Shown here in pieces: positions 37,082-50,389 of a DNA stretch of 64,000 nucleotides; position 1 is the first letter of the stretch, and every line of letters starts with the position of its first letter. The DNA lies in NCBI GenBank assembly GCA_014549065.1, contig JACDOX010000330.1, positions 344,265 through 408,264 of the forward strand, read 5' to 3'. Under the pieces are notes generated by a model. The model was not told the origin of the DNA. It was given only the letters and a program-made list of their open reading frames with translations, and searched no databases. The DNA comes from Cardinalis cardinalis. Its lineage: Eukaryota > Chordata > Aves > Passeriformes > Cardinalidae. A program made the translations under genes and the position numbers.

Positions 37082-40000
37082 CCCCCACCATTCCATGTTC
37101 TTCCCTCTGTCTGTGCTCCTTTTCCTTATATACATTTAAAAAAAAGTATTTAAAAATCACTGCATACCCTTCTGTACAAATTATAGAAACACCCTGAGTC
37201 CATCCATTCAGCTGCAATGTTATTCTTATTTTGTATGAAGTCCCCTGCCTCTAATAAAAATTAATTATCTCACACGATTCAATGAGTCATGCCCAGCCTG
37301 CTAATTGTCTCAGCAAAAGGTTCTTGTGGTGATTTATTTCTCCTCTTCCACTGCTACTCTGAAACTCGGGTGTATGGCAAATGCAGGATCACAGAAATGC
37401 TTTTTTCTGAGGAAAAATGGTGTTTGTGTACCCACAGATTTATGTATTTTATAACAGAGCATAATTCCTACATGCTTTGGGGGTTGGTGCACAGCTGCTG
37501 CTGCGTTTCCCATCTTCCTCACAGGTGCCACACCTTGTAGGAATTTCCACACCATGATTAANGCCATGATTTTTTTATAAGGGGAAAAAAAAAAAGCCTG
37601 TTATTTGTTGTTGCTCCAAAAATAATTACAAAATGAAATGAAAGGGTAGGAGATATTGCTTGTTTGTTTGCATATTTTTAGTACTAACCTTCACNAAAAG
37701 CACTTCCAATCCAATATAAAGGCGTCTTCTCAAACAGCAGTTACTTTCAGAATTTCTAGTATAATTATGATTTTAAAAGTTCTAAGGCTCACATCCTCAC
37801 CTAGAACCAGAAGTCCTTAAAAGCATGAAAATGCAATTTATAAGTAAANTACCTACAACTCTTCCTTGGTAATTAGAGATTTTTTTTTTCCTGTTTGATG
37901 TTGAGCACAACTTCAAGTGAAAATGTGAGTAAAACCTTCACAGTGGTACATCCTCAGTGCTTAAGATGTGTCCCAGGAATGCTGAAAAAAGTGATGACTA
38001 TGGAGAGAAAATGTAGTTAGGATGACAGCAAACAACCCTGCAGAAATATTAATAATAAGATTTAGATAAGGAGCTTCAGTAGAATGACTGGGGACGAAGA
38101 TGACAAGTCCTAGATTTTAAAACGTTTAAGTGGAAGTGGATGAAAAGGTTCTTAAATTACTTGGGTACTGAAATCTAGCTGAACATCCTATTCATTAATT
38201 AATTNATATATTAATTAATTGAAGGAGCTTTTAGTAGCACGCACATTTAAAGCTGTAAAATGTCTATAGGCAAAAGCTGCCTACTCAACTGCTGAAACTG
38301 AGCTCTCTGTTTGCTAAGGAAGGGGTGGAGGAAAATATCTGGAATTTCAAGGCTGGATTTTGAAGGAACTGAATTAATGTTTAAGTTGGTTGTTTTCCAT
38401 TCCTCATGTTCCTTCAGGATGCTCNCTTAGGAACACAAATTGCTTCTGCAATGTGAAATGGTGCCTGAGATTTTAGAACATTCTGGAATCATTACGGTAA
38501 GTAAATGAAACGGACAGAGAGACAATATTCTTTTCAGAAAAAATATCTTATTCTGTTAGGAGAAAACCACCTTTTATCTAATATTTTACAGTCATTTCCA
38601 CGGACACAAGCATTAATAAATGTGAGAATGTACTAGAATTAGTGGAAAAAATGGTGGCAGCTGTGGAAAATAAATACCAAAACGTAGAGAAGTAACAAAA
38701 AAGCCGTTTGGAGTGTCCCTGCTCAAATGGAAACTCAGAAGATTATTACACTAAGACTAGTCACAAGGTTTTTTGAGACTTTTTTTTTAATCTCTCTGTT
38801 TATATATCAAAATTTTTCAATAAATGGTCCAAAAATGGGGGAAAAAACCCTTTTCAGGCCTGTATTTCTGCTCCTCTACACAAGAACAGAAAGGTCTCAG
38901 ATTAAATTTCTTTTTTGCTCTCTTACACATCTNTCAGGACACTATGGGGAAAAAATTCCAGTTTAAAAAAAAAAAGCAAACTTCACAGGAATGGGACTGT
39001 CCAAGGCAAGAGAGAGGAAGTTAATCTAAGAACAATGAATGGCAAATCAATATTAACCTTCCCTTGTGCNCTTTGTGTTTGGATTTACCAAGAAAGGGGC
39101 ACAGAATAAATTATTGGCTTCAAACAGGCATTTGAACCACATCTCTCCCTTTTGTTACACATGTGTAATGATCAGTGACTTCAACTCACAGAAAAAATCC
39201 AAGAGTAAAACAGGTTGGTGCTNCTCCCTTTTGCCTCCACTTCCAGAAGGATTTTTCATTTTTTACTTTAGTTTATCTTCTATCGATTTATTACTTTCAA
39301 CTCCCTTTCCACAATAACATAAATAGTATTTCTCAGAAGTGTAATGATGTTTATTTCTGAAAAAATATATTAATAAACTGAATAAAGATTAATGATAGGC
39401 AAAAATCTATACTCAGATGAGATCTATTTTTCTTTTGTGAATTAGTTTTGTTACTTATACTGTAATGCAACAACCATAACTCAGAGAATAGGTTTTCAAG
39501 TTTAAAAGAATAAAAATTCTTGCTTTTGATTCAAACCCTTCAAACATTCCCCTATTTTAGATGGATACTATATTTCAAAAAGAAGAATTATTTTCTGATT
39601 ATGAGCTAAAAAATCCTTTATGGCAGAAAATAAAAATGCTCGTTAAATTCACAGGAAGGTTTTCCTTTCTACATTTCCAGAGAAGTTTTGCAAACATTCA
39701 TATTTAAGTTCCTTTTTGCCCTATTACCTGAACTTTTCCAGGCTTCTCTCAACTAAAACATTGAATTTTCAATATTATTCATGAATAAAGTGGGACATGA
39801 GCTCCTCTCTGGTAGATTGCTGTTCCTGTCCTGCCCTTGGCATTGANCCCCCTGCCTGGGATTTGTTTCCTCACCATATTTCTTTGCCTTACAACACATT
39901 TCTGCTTTCAAATAGTTTCCAATGGAAATCAGGGAACCTGATCTTNCCTGCACCTGCATTTACACCTGTAATTCCCAAAGTCTTCCTGCTCATGTTCACT

Positions 40001-41921
40001 GGGATCCAGAGCTGCTCACAACTTATAACTTATCGATTTGTCCTTTGTATTTTTGGGTTGAATTAGGGTAATCTTTGGGATATTTTCATTGTATATAGAA
40101 AGGAATTTTGTAAATACTCTGGCAAATTTCAGTGAGGGATTTCCCACTTAATGCTCTTCAAAAGAAGAATTTATAAAATATTTTGCAGCATTTCCTCTTT
40201 GATCCATAATTAAATAATAAATTCCACAGATTTTCTTACTATAATAGCTGATAAATGTGGCTATGACTTTTTGTANCCAAACTCAAACTTCCTTTGCTGC
40301 ATCCAAGCTTAAACTTTCTTAGCTAATACTCTTATATATAAAAATGAATATTCTCCTTATTTNCCCTCCTAATTTATACAGTGAAGTTTTATATCTCTAT
40401 TTATTCACATCTGGACCTAGGAATAGTTTTTGAATCAGGTCAAGCCATACATGTGCTCCACCAGTTCTGCTTTTTCTCCAATATTTATACCATTTTTTTC
40501 CCCAATCAAAGATAATAATCACTTTAAAAATACTTGATTATTATCATTGTTACTGCCTGTTTACATGTCCCAATCAATACTACTTCTTTCATGGTGCTAA
40601 ATTTTAATTTGACCATCACTGTTGGTGTTGTGGCACAACTGAAGTAATCCATTCAACTTGGGCATCAGGTAATTAACAGAGAATTAATTAGAAAAGTATT
40701 TGCAATCTGTAATCTATTCTGTTTAATTCCCTGGATGAATATCTATACTCAATTGTGAATATAAAATTCTTTAGTTTTTTTCCAAAATGGTCTCTCATTT
40801 CCAAAATGGTTGATTGTGTCCTTTAAAAAGCAACTTTAAAGATTCTCATTAAATATCTCTATGACAATTGTAGGAAAAATGTTTTCTCCTCTCTTCAGCT
40901 GACCATTTTTGCAGCTGAACAGTATCATTGCAAAAGTCATTGCAGTTTGCTGGACAAGGAACATCAGGGAAAGTTTAATCCTTTAGCAGACAGATAACTC
41001 ACTCCTCTCAATGGCTCCTCTGTCCTTTTGTCCTCTATAAAATAGCTGAGGATGTATATATATACCNAGGATTTTTCTCATGCCCAGTTTTTCCAGTACA
41101 TTTATTTTCACTGAGCTAGCACCAATGTCCATTCCTATTGCAATTCCAGCCACTATTACCTGACTCTGCTCAAGTCCCAACTATTCAAATCTACACACAC
41201 TGAGTTTCAACAAAACTGTCCTATGCAGTCCTTGTCCTCCTGGGCTCCTTTATGTGCCTTTTCCTTTCCATGGCAAAGCTTAATTCATGTCCACTAATGC
41301 AGCTCCAAAACAATAAACTTGAGTTAAATTTCTTTCCTTAACAGTGAACTTCNGAAGCCAAATTCTCCTGAGAAACAGCTCATTCTGCTTTGGAGTCTAT
41401 TTCTGTTCCATTGGAGGAGAAGGATAAGCCTATTCTTAAACCAGTGCTCAGATAAGTTCTGACATATTTTACCCATCACTGATCAAGCACTTAATCTAAT
41501 TAGCTCTGTAATGAACTACTCAATTGCAAAGCTACAGGTAAGCTGCTTTTTTCTTTTTTTCGTAACTCCTCAACAGGAAACCTTTGAAAAATTCACCTCA
41601 CAAGTAACAAAATTACATTTTCCCCCTTCTTTTCCTTCCCATAGGGATGGGGGTGTCCTGGTGTGTCCAGATCCAGGTTTAGCTGCCCCCCTGCCCTTCC
41701 ACGAGCCCCTCCATGTGCAGGATGATGGAGCTGTGTNTCTCCCTCCAAACAGGGGCACACAAGAGTGATAAATTAGATTAAAGTGGGCAGTAAACAGCAG
41801 TATTCTTTGCTCACTGTTGGATGGGGCAGTGAAATGTTNTGTGCCATCATTCAGAGCTGGCATTTGATGTGCCTCGTGGAGGGCTCTGCAAAGGACTTGA
41901 CTCCTCAGCTCCCTCCAAAAT
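37082..41921. other. unique AT-rich DNA, no recognised feature
   Basis: No repeat family was recognised in ~4.8 kb. An AT-only inverted repeat built on TTAATTAAT lies at about 38194-38220 around an N. A pyrimidine tract ending in CCCATAG at about 41621-41644 resembles a splice acceptor. It is followed by an open stretch to a stop at 41768, without recognisable protein similarity. Confidence 0.45.
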
Positions 41922-42310
41922 TGTCACAGACATCTTTTCTGAAAAATCCTTTCCTTGGGATTTTTCCTCCTGAGAAGCTGAGAGGCCTCAGGAACAAAAT
42001 GTAACCAATGGTTATCTGCTGCTGTGGAATGCAACAGGTGCATCTGGGATTGGTCTCATGTGGTTATTTCTAATTATTGGCCAATCACAGTCAGCTGGCT
42101 CAGACTCTCTGTCCCAGACACAAGCTTTTGTCATCATTCTTCTTTTTCTATTCTTAGCCAGCCTTCTGATGAAATCCTTTCTTCTAGTCTTTTAGTATAG
42201 TTTTAATGTAATATATATCATAAAATAATAAATCAGCCTGCTGAAACATGGAGTCAGATCCTCGTCTCTTCCCTCATCCTAAGACCCCTGTGAACAAGGT
42301 CACACAAAAT
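41916..42310 (+). mobile_element. solo LTR with perfect 6-bp target duplication
   Basis: The LTR occupies 41922-42304 (383 bp), starting TGTCACAGACATC and ending AAGGTCACA. CAAAAT lies on both sides, at 41916-41921 and 42305-42310. It has a CCAATCA motif at 42081 and an AATAAA polyadenylation signal at 42227-42232. Six-bp duplications are typical of class II (ERVK, alpha/beta-type) retroviruses. No internal retroviral sequence adjoins it, so it is a solo LTR left by LTR-LTR recombination. It is related to the LTRs at 50714 and 54988, sharing the GAAGCTGAGA-CCTCAG block and the ACATGGAGTCAGAT block. Confidence 0.88.
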
Positions 42311-44808
42311 CACCTTTTTTTCTGTTGTGCCTTTATCCCAGCCCACGGGACCAGCAAGAACAACGAGCAGGGATAAAACTCCAAGCTCCACACTTCAGTG
42401 GAAGCCCATTGAACTGGAGCACACCAGTCAGGCTGTACCAGCTCATGGAAATCNTGTCTTGCAAAGCAGACCTGGCTTGCCCAAGGGGTGTTGGGTGGGA
42501 TGGGTGCTGGAGGAGCTGCCAGGAGCACTCCTGGAGGGCTCTGGCTGTGCACACCCACCCTGACTGACACACAGAGGCAGCAGCTCCCATGCAGAACCCT
42601 GAGAGTCAATTTATTTCTAATAAAAACATAAGTAATTGTGAGCATCTCCAGCTTCTAGGAAAGTTGAAGAGGACTCAGAAATCCTGAGGAGCAGGCTATT
42701 TAAAATTCTAAACATGACTTTCAGAGTCTGACTTCTGACTCTTTTTTAAATACAATATTTTTTAGACTACTAAAAACCCTGCCCAAGCCAGCAGGCTGGA
42801 NGAATATTATTTAGGTGATTAATACCACGGCACAGTGCAGGAAGCCAGTCAAAGGCAGATAGAAAGCACACGACCTGCTTAACAAGGAGCCACAGGCAAG
42901 CTTTGAGCACAAATCCCCTAATCCTATTGATCCTGCTTCTGGAAAAAGGGAATCTCTTGTGTGCCACAGAAGGGTGACAATATCCAGCAAGTGCCCACGG
43001 CAGGCAGGGTGTGCTTCAGGGAACTTAATCACAGAAGTCATTACTTGAAAAATCACTTCTGTCAATACTGCAGCCACATCCTCCCTGACTGCTGCTCTTA
43101 GAGATGCTGTCAATCTTCCCGTGTGATTTTGTGAAACAAATAAATTCCAACTCATTTAAAGGTGCTATTATCTCTACTGACAACATTAGCACCATCCAGG
43201 AGCAGCAGAAATGGGAAAATAAAACTTATTTCAATCCTTTTGTTTGCCAGTCTCTCAGGCTCCCAACAGAAAAGGTTTCAGCCTAGAATTGTAGTATGCA
43301 TTTAANCGTGTTCTCACAGACATAAGTCTGCTCTTAGCATTCAACAAGGAGTATAATTCTATTATAAATCAAAAAAAAAGGATATTTTTTTCTTTATAGA
43401 CACAATTATCTTTGAAAGCAGGCACTTCATTCATACAGGCTACCTGACATGCTAGAACAACATGTTTGGCTAATTTTTCTGTAGATTTTGCCACCTGGAT
43501 TTATACAATCCCCAAAAGATTGTAAATTATCCTCCCTAAAGTGATTGTTATTACTCATGTCAGAGATTAGTATTGTTTTACATACTTTGATATATCACTC
43601 AAACCACAAAGTCATTAAAAAAATTATTGTTGATTCTGATTTGATTAAAAGTGTGTTCAAAAACATCTCCCTCTGTGAGAAGAGTTGTAGCAAAAGCTTT
43701 TATCCACCCGTGCTGCTGTTTCTGTTTGTCAGAACTGGAGCACTAAAAATGCTCATTGTAAAAGAGGCTGAAATTACTGTACTAATGGCAATTTTGATTC
43801 TTATTCTGGTTCAATTGGTAAGGTATCAGCAATAATCAAAATTCTGAAGTGGCTGTTTCAGAAAAGAAGAGTTTTAGTTTATGGAGGAAATGCAGGGAAG
43901 AGACTGTAAGCGNATTCTGGCCCTTGAATAGCAAGTCACAATTATCTTGTGTTGTCATAACACCATGGAAGCAAGGAAATTTGATTTTGAAAATCATAAA
44001 ATGTCATTAGCTCCCTAACTCTCAGAGAAAATAATCTGCCCCTGTGTTTCACAATCTTTTTCTTTTTTTTTTTTTTTGTATGAAAGTCAAGATGGGGGTA
44101 AAAAATAAAATAAAATAAACCCTTTGACCTTTCATGTCTATNTTGACAATGAGCACACANACCCCAAAAAACAAGTTTAAAAAATGTACTAATGATGAGG
44201 TATTTGTTCTGCCACATATACANTGAGTAATTATTTGACTATCCAGCAAAGAAATTGAGCAATTAATTATTCCTACTTACTGTTCTGGAAAGAACAGAGA
44301 ATCACAAAAAATAAGGAGAGGGAAAATGTGAGATGAGGATTCATCTGTTTCTTGACTCAAGGCACAATCAATGAGTGCCAGGCAACAATATAAAATATGA
44401 GTAAAACTGCACAAGGAGAATTATTGTTCTTCTTGTTGGTGCATGTTCTTTTTTACCTTGCATTAATTTTCCCTGTAATTTAATTAAATATAAAATGCAG
44501 AAAAAAANTTCTGCTTGATACAGCGGAATGAGGAAAATTTAGCTGCAGGAATGGCAGAGAAATGGCTGCAAAGGAAGGTGTTGTAGGTATGGGTTTTACA
44601 CACTGAGAGAAACAGATGGGCCCACAAGAANATGTCTGACATGAGGCAGAGACTGTGGGAAACCAGGCTGCAGGAACATCATCCTCTTCCAGAAGATGGG
44701 AGATTATGGAAGAAATGGAAATTTTCTATGAGACCTTGCTATTCTTGGTCTGAATGTGTGTGGATATATATATATATATAAAATATCAACATGTAATGCC
44801 AAATAATT
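42311..44808. other. unique DNA, no recognised feature
   Basis: The first ~270 bp after the LTR are GC-richer and give overlapping frames on both strands. The rest is AT-rich. A T-rich run lies near 44058-44078, and a short (AT)n run at 44764-44780 follows TGTGTGTGG. No exon or RNA gene was recognised. Confidence 0.5.
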
Positions 44809-45065
44809 ACAGAATCTCAGAACCCTTCAGGTTGGAGAAGACCTCTGAGGTCAAGTACAGTTCCCCACCACTGCCCCATGTCCCCAAGTGCCACTCCTAC
44901 ATGTCCTTCATGTCTTTGAATCCCTCCAGGGACCCCAACCCTTCCTGGGCAGCCTGTGCCAGTCCTTGACAACCCTTTTGGTGAAGGAACTTTTCCAGAT
45001 ACCCAAACTAAACCTCTTGAGACCATTCCTTCTTGTCCTATCACACTTGTAATTGGGAGAAGAGC
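44809..45065 (-). repeat. CR1 LINE 3'-end fragment, minus strand
   Basis: ACAGAATCTCAGAACCCTTC, then GGTTGGAGAAGACCTCTGAG at the left is the reversed CR1 3' end. TGAATCCCTCCAGGGACCCC, then CTGGGCAGCCTGTGCCAG and GGTGAAGGAACTTTTCC continue the reversed element. It belongs to another CR1 subfamily from the ~24.8 kb copy. Confidence 0.9.
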
Positions 45066-45487
45066 CTGACCCCCACCTGGCTAGCATCTCCTGTCAGGGA
45101 CTTTTATCATCCTGCACTGGAAGTTCTCATCTGCAGGAGTCAGATGTACAGACACAAAACCCAATCAGCCACTTCAGCCCCAGGGAAAAGGCACCAGCAG
45201 CTTGATTCAGTGAATCACACCTGATCCCAATATTCACAACACTGCTGGCAATAAAGAGATGTTACTGCTTGGAAGACAGAAATCCAAAATACAAAAGCAA
45301 TGGAGCAAGAATGGTCAATACCACAAGAGAGCCAAACAGCTTGGAGGTACCTTTCCCATCATTCTAATTTTGCACATGAATTAAATATGTAGATTTTTTT
45401 TCCCTACATTTCTTTATTTCTGTATTTCTTTTGTAATTACTCTGCTGATTACTTAAATGTGTCATACTGCATTACAACATCCCTGAA
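45066..45487. other. unique DNA between CR1 fragments
   Basis: Nothing recognised. The first ~40 bp may be a continuation of the CR1 copy to the left. Confidence 0.45.
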
Positions 45488-45541
45488 TTACAGAACCATN
45501 GAATCATTATGGTTGGAAAAGACCTCTAAGATCATGGANTT
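45488..45541 (-). repeat. short CR1 3' terminus, minus strand
   Basis: ACAGAACCATNGAATCATTA followed by GGTTGGAAAAGACCTCTAAG is the reversed last ~55 bp of a CR1 element. The 5' part is missing. Confidence 0.75.
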
Positions 45542-45567
45542 ACCATCAATAATGGATCATTTTCACT

Positions 45568-45640
45568 GCCCTTGGCACAAGGTTGGAACTAGATGATCTT
45601 AAAGGTCCTTTCCCACCCAAACCATTCTGAGATTCTGCAA
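45568..45640 (+). repeat. short CR1 3' terminus, plus strand
   Basis: GCACAAGGTTGGAACTAGAT, then GATCTTAAAGGTCCTTTCC and ACCATTCTGAGATTCTG form the plus-strand last ~70 bp of a CR1 element. It lies in inverted orientation only ~27 bp from the previous fragment, with the two 5'-truncated ends facing each other. Confidence 0.8.
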
Positions 45641-46021
45641 ATTACACCAGAAGATGCACTGCAAATATAAATTAAATCTTGCGAAACATTAACATTTGAT
45701 ATTTAAGGGGCATTCTAATAAAGTTTGAATACAAGGATGATTCTAGAGATGTATTCAAAAAGGTCATGAAAAAGAGCCAAAAATTTGCTTGGNAATTTGG
45801 ATGAAAACTCGCAGCTTTACTTTTGCACTGTTCACTCACTCTAAGTACTAACAACTTGGGAAATCTGGCTGTGCCACTGAGGCCACTGTCAGGGCCTTGG
45901 AGGAGTTCCACAAAAACACCAGTGCCTTCTAAAGGAGGTTATCAGTTTAACATCCTGTTGGAAAAGCAGCACCTTCATTGCCCTCTAATGCCAGGGTAAG
46001 ATTCTCTTCAGAATTAAAAAT
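45641..46021. other. unique DNA, no recognised feature
   Basis: About 380 bp with no repeat or exon recognised. The 79-codon minus-strand frame here shows no domain. Confidence 0.45.
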
Positions 46022-46250
46022 CACTGAATCACACTTAAAAATCACTGAATCCCAAAAAACTGCTTTGGGTTTGAAAGGACCTGAAGGATCATCTTATTCC
46101 ACCCTCCTGCCATGGCAGGGACACCTCCCACTGTCCCAGGCTGCTCCAGCCCCAGTGTCCAGCCTGGCCTTGGGCACTGCCAGGGATGCAGGGGCAGCCC
46201 CAGCTGTGCCAGGCTGTGCCAGGGCTGCCCACCCTGCCAGGGAACAATCC
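46022..46250 (-). repeat. CR1 LINE 3'-end fragment, minus strand
   Basis: The left end has two TTAAAAATCACTGAATC-like units, a variant of the CR1 terminal repeat. Then come CCATGGCAGGGACACCTCC and the reversed GGAGCAGCCTGGGACAG and CCCTGGCACAG blocks. At the column where four other copies have or neighbour an N, this copy reads CTGCATCCCT without an N. Confidence 0.9.
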
Positions 46251-49200
46251 ATCATCTCATTTTGCACTGCTTTGGCTGTATTTTGTTTTTTTCTTGTTAC
46301 CAGACTTGTCCCAGAGGAGTCAGCCCTTTCTGCACACATTAGAGGCTCTTTGGAAGCTGTTCATTGGATGGATGCATGGATTCTGACTGTACAGTAATAA
46401 CTTCTGTGTCAGCACTGAACTGCTTTTGAAAACTCTATTTGTAAGTCCCTTCTAATAAACCCAAAGCAACTGTACTAAGGTAAAGGAAACAGAATGGGAA
46501 ATGCATGGATTTCAGGTTTCATTTTCCCTTCTATTTCATTTTCAAAGGATCACTCCTTTACTTAGTCTTTCTAAAGTAAGCTTCACCATGAGTGGAATTT
46601 CCAGAGGAGTTATAAACTCCTGAAAAATGGGGTTTATAACAGAAATGTTGGCAGTTGGCTCTTAAGAGTAGAAGAGTTACCAAGCACTGCTGTAATATAG
46701 CAGTGTCTAACTACTGTAATTCTGGTGAAAAGTTACTGCAATGTGACTCCCTATCTATACCAGGCCACACCATTTCTCTTCTTTATGGTCCTCATTATGG
46801 TAAGGAAAATACATGTGCCCCTAGAGAGAGCTGCCAAAAGAGGTTCTAAGCACTTCTCAGCTGAGTTTCCTTTCCATCAGTGCCTGGATATAAGGCTAGG
46901 AGACCTAATGTGATTACTGTAATGAGAAACACTATCAATCCTCCCCAGAAAATGAACACTTAGGTGTGGCACAGAATTCTAACAGAAGTTAATCTATGGT
47001 GCCTTTTCCCTTGAAGGATTCCAAGGTGTTTTAATGAAGTGTCCCTGGGCAACAGTCACTCATCCCAAAAAGCAGAGCTACCTGCAGGATGGACAAAGCT
47101 TCCTTTTTCCATCCTCTGGGCTGTGACTCTCTCCATGCTCACAGGGGAGAAGGCAAACAGAAAGCAGGTTCTCAGCTGAACACAGAGAATATATTCCTAA
47201 AATTCACTACCAAGTGGCAGGCACAACAGTTTTGCATCAAATGGTCTCCAGATACTTCCTACAGGTACATCAAATAATTCTTTACAGTGAGCCAACTGCA
47301 TATTCACTTTTATTAGAAAACAGAATTCCTGGTGTTTATGCTATTATTCTTTTCTGGAACAGCACCACAACCTCTGTTCTAGCTGTTCAGTTGCTTTAGA
47401 TGTTTTTTCTGCTGGGGAGGAGTGAAAGGATGCAGATATTATTTTGAAAAAATTAAAATTAAAAGTGTATATTTAAGGAAAAATATTTTTATATTAATTT
47501 TTCAAATACTGTTAGGCATTATTTCTTCACACTTGCATTTTTCTAGTGTGAAATTTGAGATTTTTGATGTAATGTTTGTGTTCATGAATACTATGTGTTT
47601 ATGTGTGTTAGAGGGAGAGAGAATTTATGCACACAAACTGTCATTTCAAGGTCAGGTTGTGAAATGCAATTGCTATTAATGACAGTAAACAACAGAGGTG
47701 GATAAATATGGGTAGCTTTTAGCAGATGAGCAGCTTAGACCATTGCTTAATATTTTTTAGAACAGACAAAAGTTTTTTTGATATGCAGCGGAAAACAGTA
47801 GCAAAGGCAGAGCAAAGTCAAAGCTATAATCAGAATGTACTGTGATTAAAAAAAGAATAAATCAGATGGATATAGGAGATTATGACCATCTGTATATTTT
47901 TGCCTCACACATCACTCCCACACTGGCTTGAGGCCCCCAAAAAAATCTCATTCCCAACATTTTTGCCTAGGAACACATCCCCTGTGCACTTCCATTGCAC
48001 AGAACATGCAGCTCCACGGAGGCTGGTCAGTATTAACAGCCAGTCAAAAAGGGAATTACAGGAGGGAGATGGAAGGTGCCTTCACCCACAGCACATCACC
48101 TGGGAAAATCCCCTTTTACACCAGGGGAAACTTCCCTGAGAGTCCCCCTGTAACTCACTGCCCTGCCAGGTCCAACACAGCTGGTAAAACCTGCCCAGGG
48201 CCCAGCCTTCCTGTCCAACACAGAAACTGAGAAATTGCTGGACAATTCAGAGTGACATGGAAGAATAACGCTAATTACATATATGTTAATGTTAATTGTA
48301 TTGGTACAGAAGATTCATTGGTTTTCCTTCTGGTTGAGAATCAATTTTTGCCTATATTAAAGCAAAGACCATTGTTTATTTTTTATTCCAGAGCTATTTG
48401 GTCTAGCTCTGGAAATGGAGTTTAAAGTGATTTTAGACTCTGTCTTTCCATCCAACTGATGGGGCTGTTACCAAAATACAAACAACATTGTGAACACAAA
48501 TATAAGAAATCCACAACTTTACTCATAGAAAATATGGTGAACAACACATCCATTTTCTCAGGGCCTGCTTTAGGCACAAAAGCTACACCATTCTGTCATT
48601 CTGGTGTTCCCTGCATTTTCAATTGAGCACAGCAATTTTTATTCCCCCTCCTAATGACCAAATCTTTTAATCTTTCCTCAAATTGCAAGGCAATGTAACA
48701 CAGCCCGTGAGGTCACTTACCTAATTAGGATGAATCATCTAACAAAGTTTGTCAGATCAGCATTTTGAAGGCAGGATTTGAATTTTTGCCAGAAAAGGAA
48801 GGACTCTGCAGATTTCACACCCTGATCTTAAAAAACTCAAAACTTTGAGAGCTCTCCCATTCACCTTCTCCTTCCTCCTCCTCCAAAAGATTAAACCACA
48901 AATATTGGGGTTATGTCTGCATTTGGGGGAGTATCAGTGGCCAGCTAAAAGTACTAAAGATATGAGGTTAAATAANGCCAGGAGGGCACAGCAGTGGTAC
49001 AGGCAAATAGATTATCTAAGCAGGATGTGTTATGCAGCTGAACCAGGGGGCTTATGGTGGAAACCATGCTGTAATAAACCCCATTTNATGAGCCAGAATT
49101 AATACAGGGTAATGTACACATGCACAGCATAATGGGATCTTGCAGAGATTTAAAAAAATTAAAATGAACAATTGTTGTGATTCCTAGAAATAGAATTAAC

Positions 49201-50389
49201 TTCCTGTAGACTTTTCTATAGCAAGAAGAAAACAATCAAGTACTTAAATTACTGAGAATTTGGTATGAAGGCCCACATAAAGAGTTGTTGCTTTGAAATA
49301 AAACCATGCAAAAATATTTTTAGATCTTGGGTACTTTACATTTATCAATAAATATTTTATGAAGTTTCACCAGAGAAGTTATTTAAACATTGGATAAGCC
49401 TGAATAATTAGTCTGCAGCACATATCACAAATAAACAGATTACTTGGGGCAAAAAAAANCCAAAAAAATGCCAGGCTTGCCTAAGACACAAAATGAGGAG
49501 CTGAGATGAGGCACTGAAATGGCATTAACCTTGATTAAGGTTACTGCCTAAAACTGANTGTCAACACAGGATCCTTCAATGCATTACCCTTATTCCTGTT
49601 CTTATCCTTCATCTTAATCTGAATGGAATTTTAATGGACTTTTAAAAAACATGTTAATAATTATATGGAAAAAGGAAGTGTCAGAATCAGATATAAGTTC
49701 TTCACATGGTAATTTTCTCTTCATTCCATTCTCCCCTCTGTAGTGGCTTTATTCCATTAAAGCAGGCCTTGTCCATAACTGTCAGCCTCTGTNCAACAAT
49801 TTCAGGCAGAGTTTTTTGGGTCACTCAGCTTTGACCATCTTGGATCTTGTTGTTTTGTGTGAAGGCTGGGCTCTGACAGGCTGACATGATTGCTGCTGCC
49901 TTTTCTTCTGCCTCTTTTGAGCTTCTCTGCGCGAGACAGAGCTTGGAGCCCCTGCCCTGGTAGCCCAGCCTGACACAGCCCATCCTGTCAGAGCCTGACC
50001 ACCCTCCCTGCCAGGCTTGGGGGATCAGTGAAGGCATGGACTTGGCAGCATCTGCTCAGGGCAATGGAATTAGAAACATCTAGGGACATGTTCCTTCTCT
50101 TCCAACACTCCTGGGTGCTCCTCTGCTACCCCAGAGCCTGGCTGGAGACTTGGTTGACCTCAGCACCTTAGAGTGCAAAGGGGTAAATTTGTAGAGGCAC
50201 ACAAAGCTCAAACTGCATTCCAAACCTGCCCAGCAACCCCAAGCACCATCCTGTGTGCTCAGTGCTTTGTGCCACTGCTCCACTGCTCTGGTTTGCATCC
50301 CAGCAGCACTGCCAAACCCAGCTCTGGCTCTGCCTGTGCCACCCACCGTGGGACAGCACACGCTGGATTCCTTGCAGCTGTGCTCCTGC
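46251..50389. other. unique DNA, no recognised feature
   Basis: AT-rich unique sequence with a GC-richer part at about 49830-50389. Short overlapping frames there (up to 94 codons) have no recognisable domain. The GC-richer part could be old retroviral sequence next to the LTR at 50390. That is a guess. Confidence 0.45.

Noticed and set aside
36908..37217. Tyrosine/isoleucine-rich open frames of 70-76 codons
   Set aside because: Produced by the AT/GT microsatellite.
38194..38220. AT-only inverted repeat around an N
   Set aside because: Built from TTAA/ATTA units in AT-rich DNA. Low complexity explains it.
41621..41768. Splice-acceptor-like pyrimidine tract ending CCCATAG, followed by an open stretch to a stop
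   Set aside because: No downstream donor or protein similarity was recognised. A pyrimidine-rich run ending in AG is common by chance.
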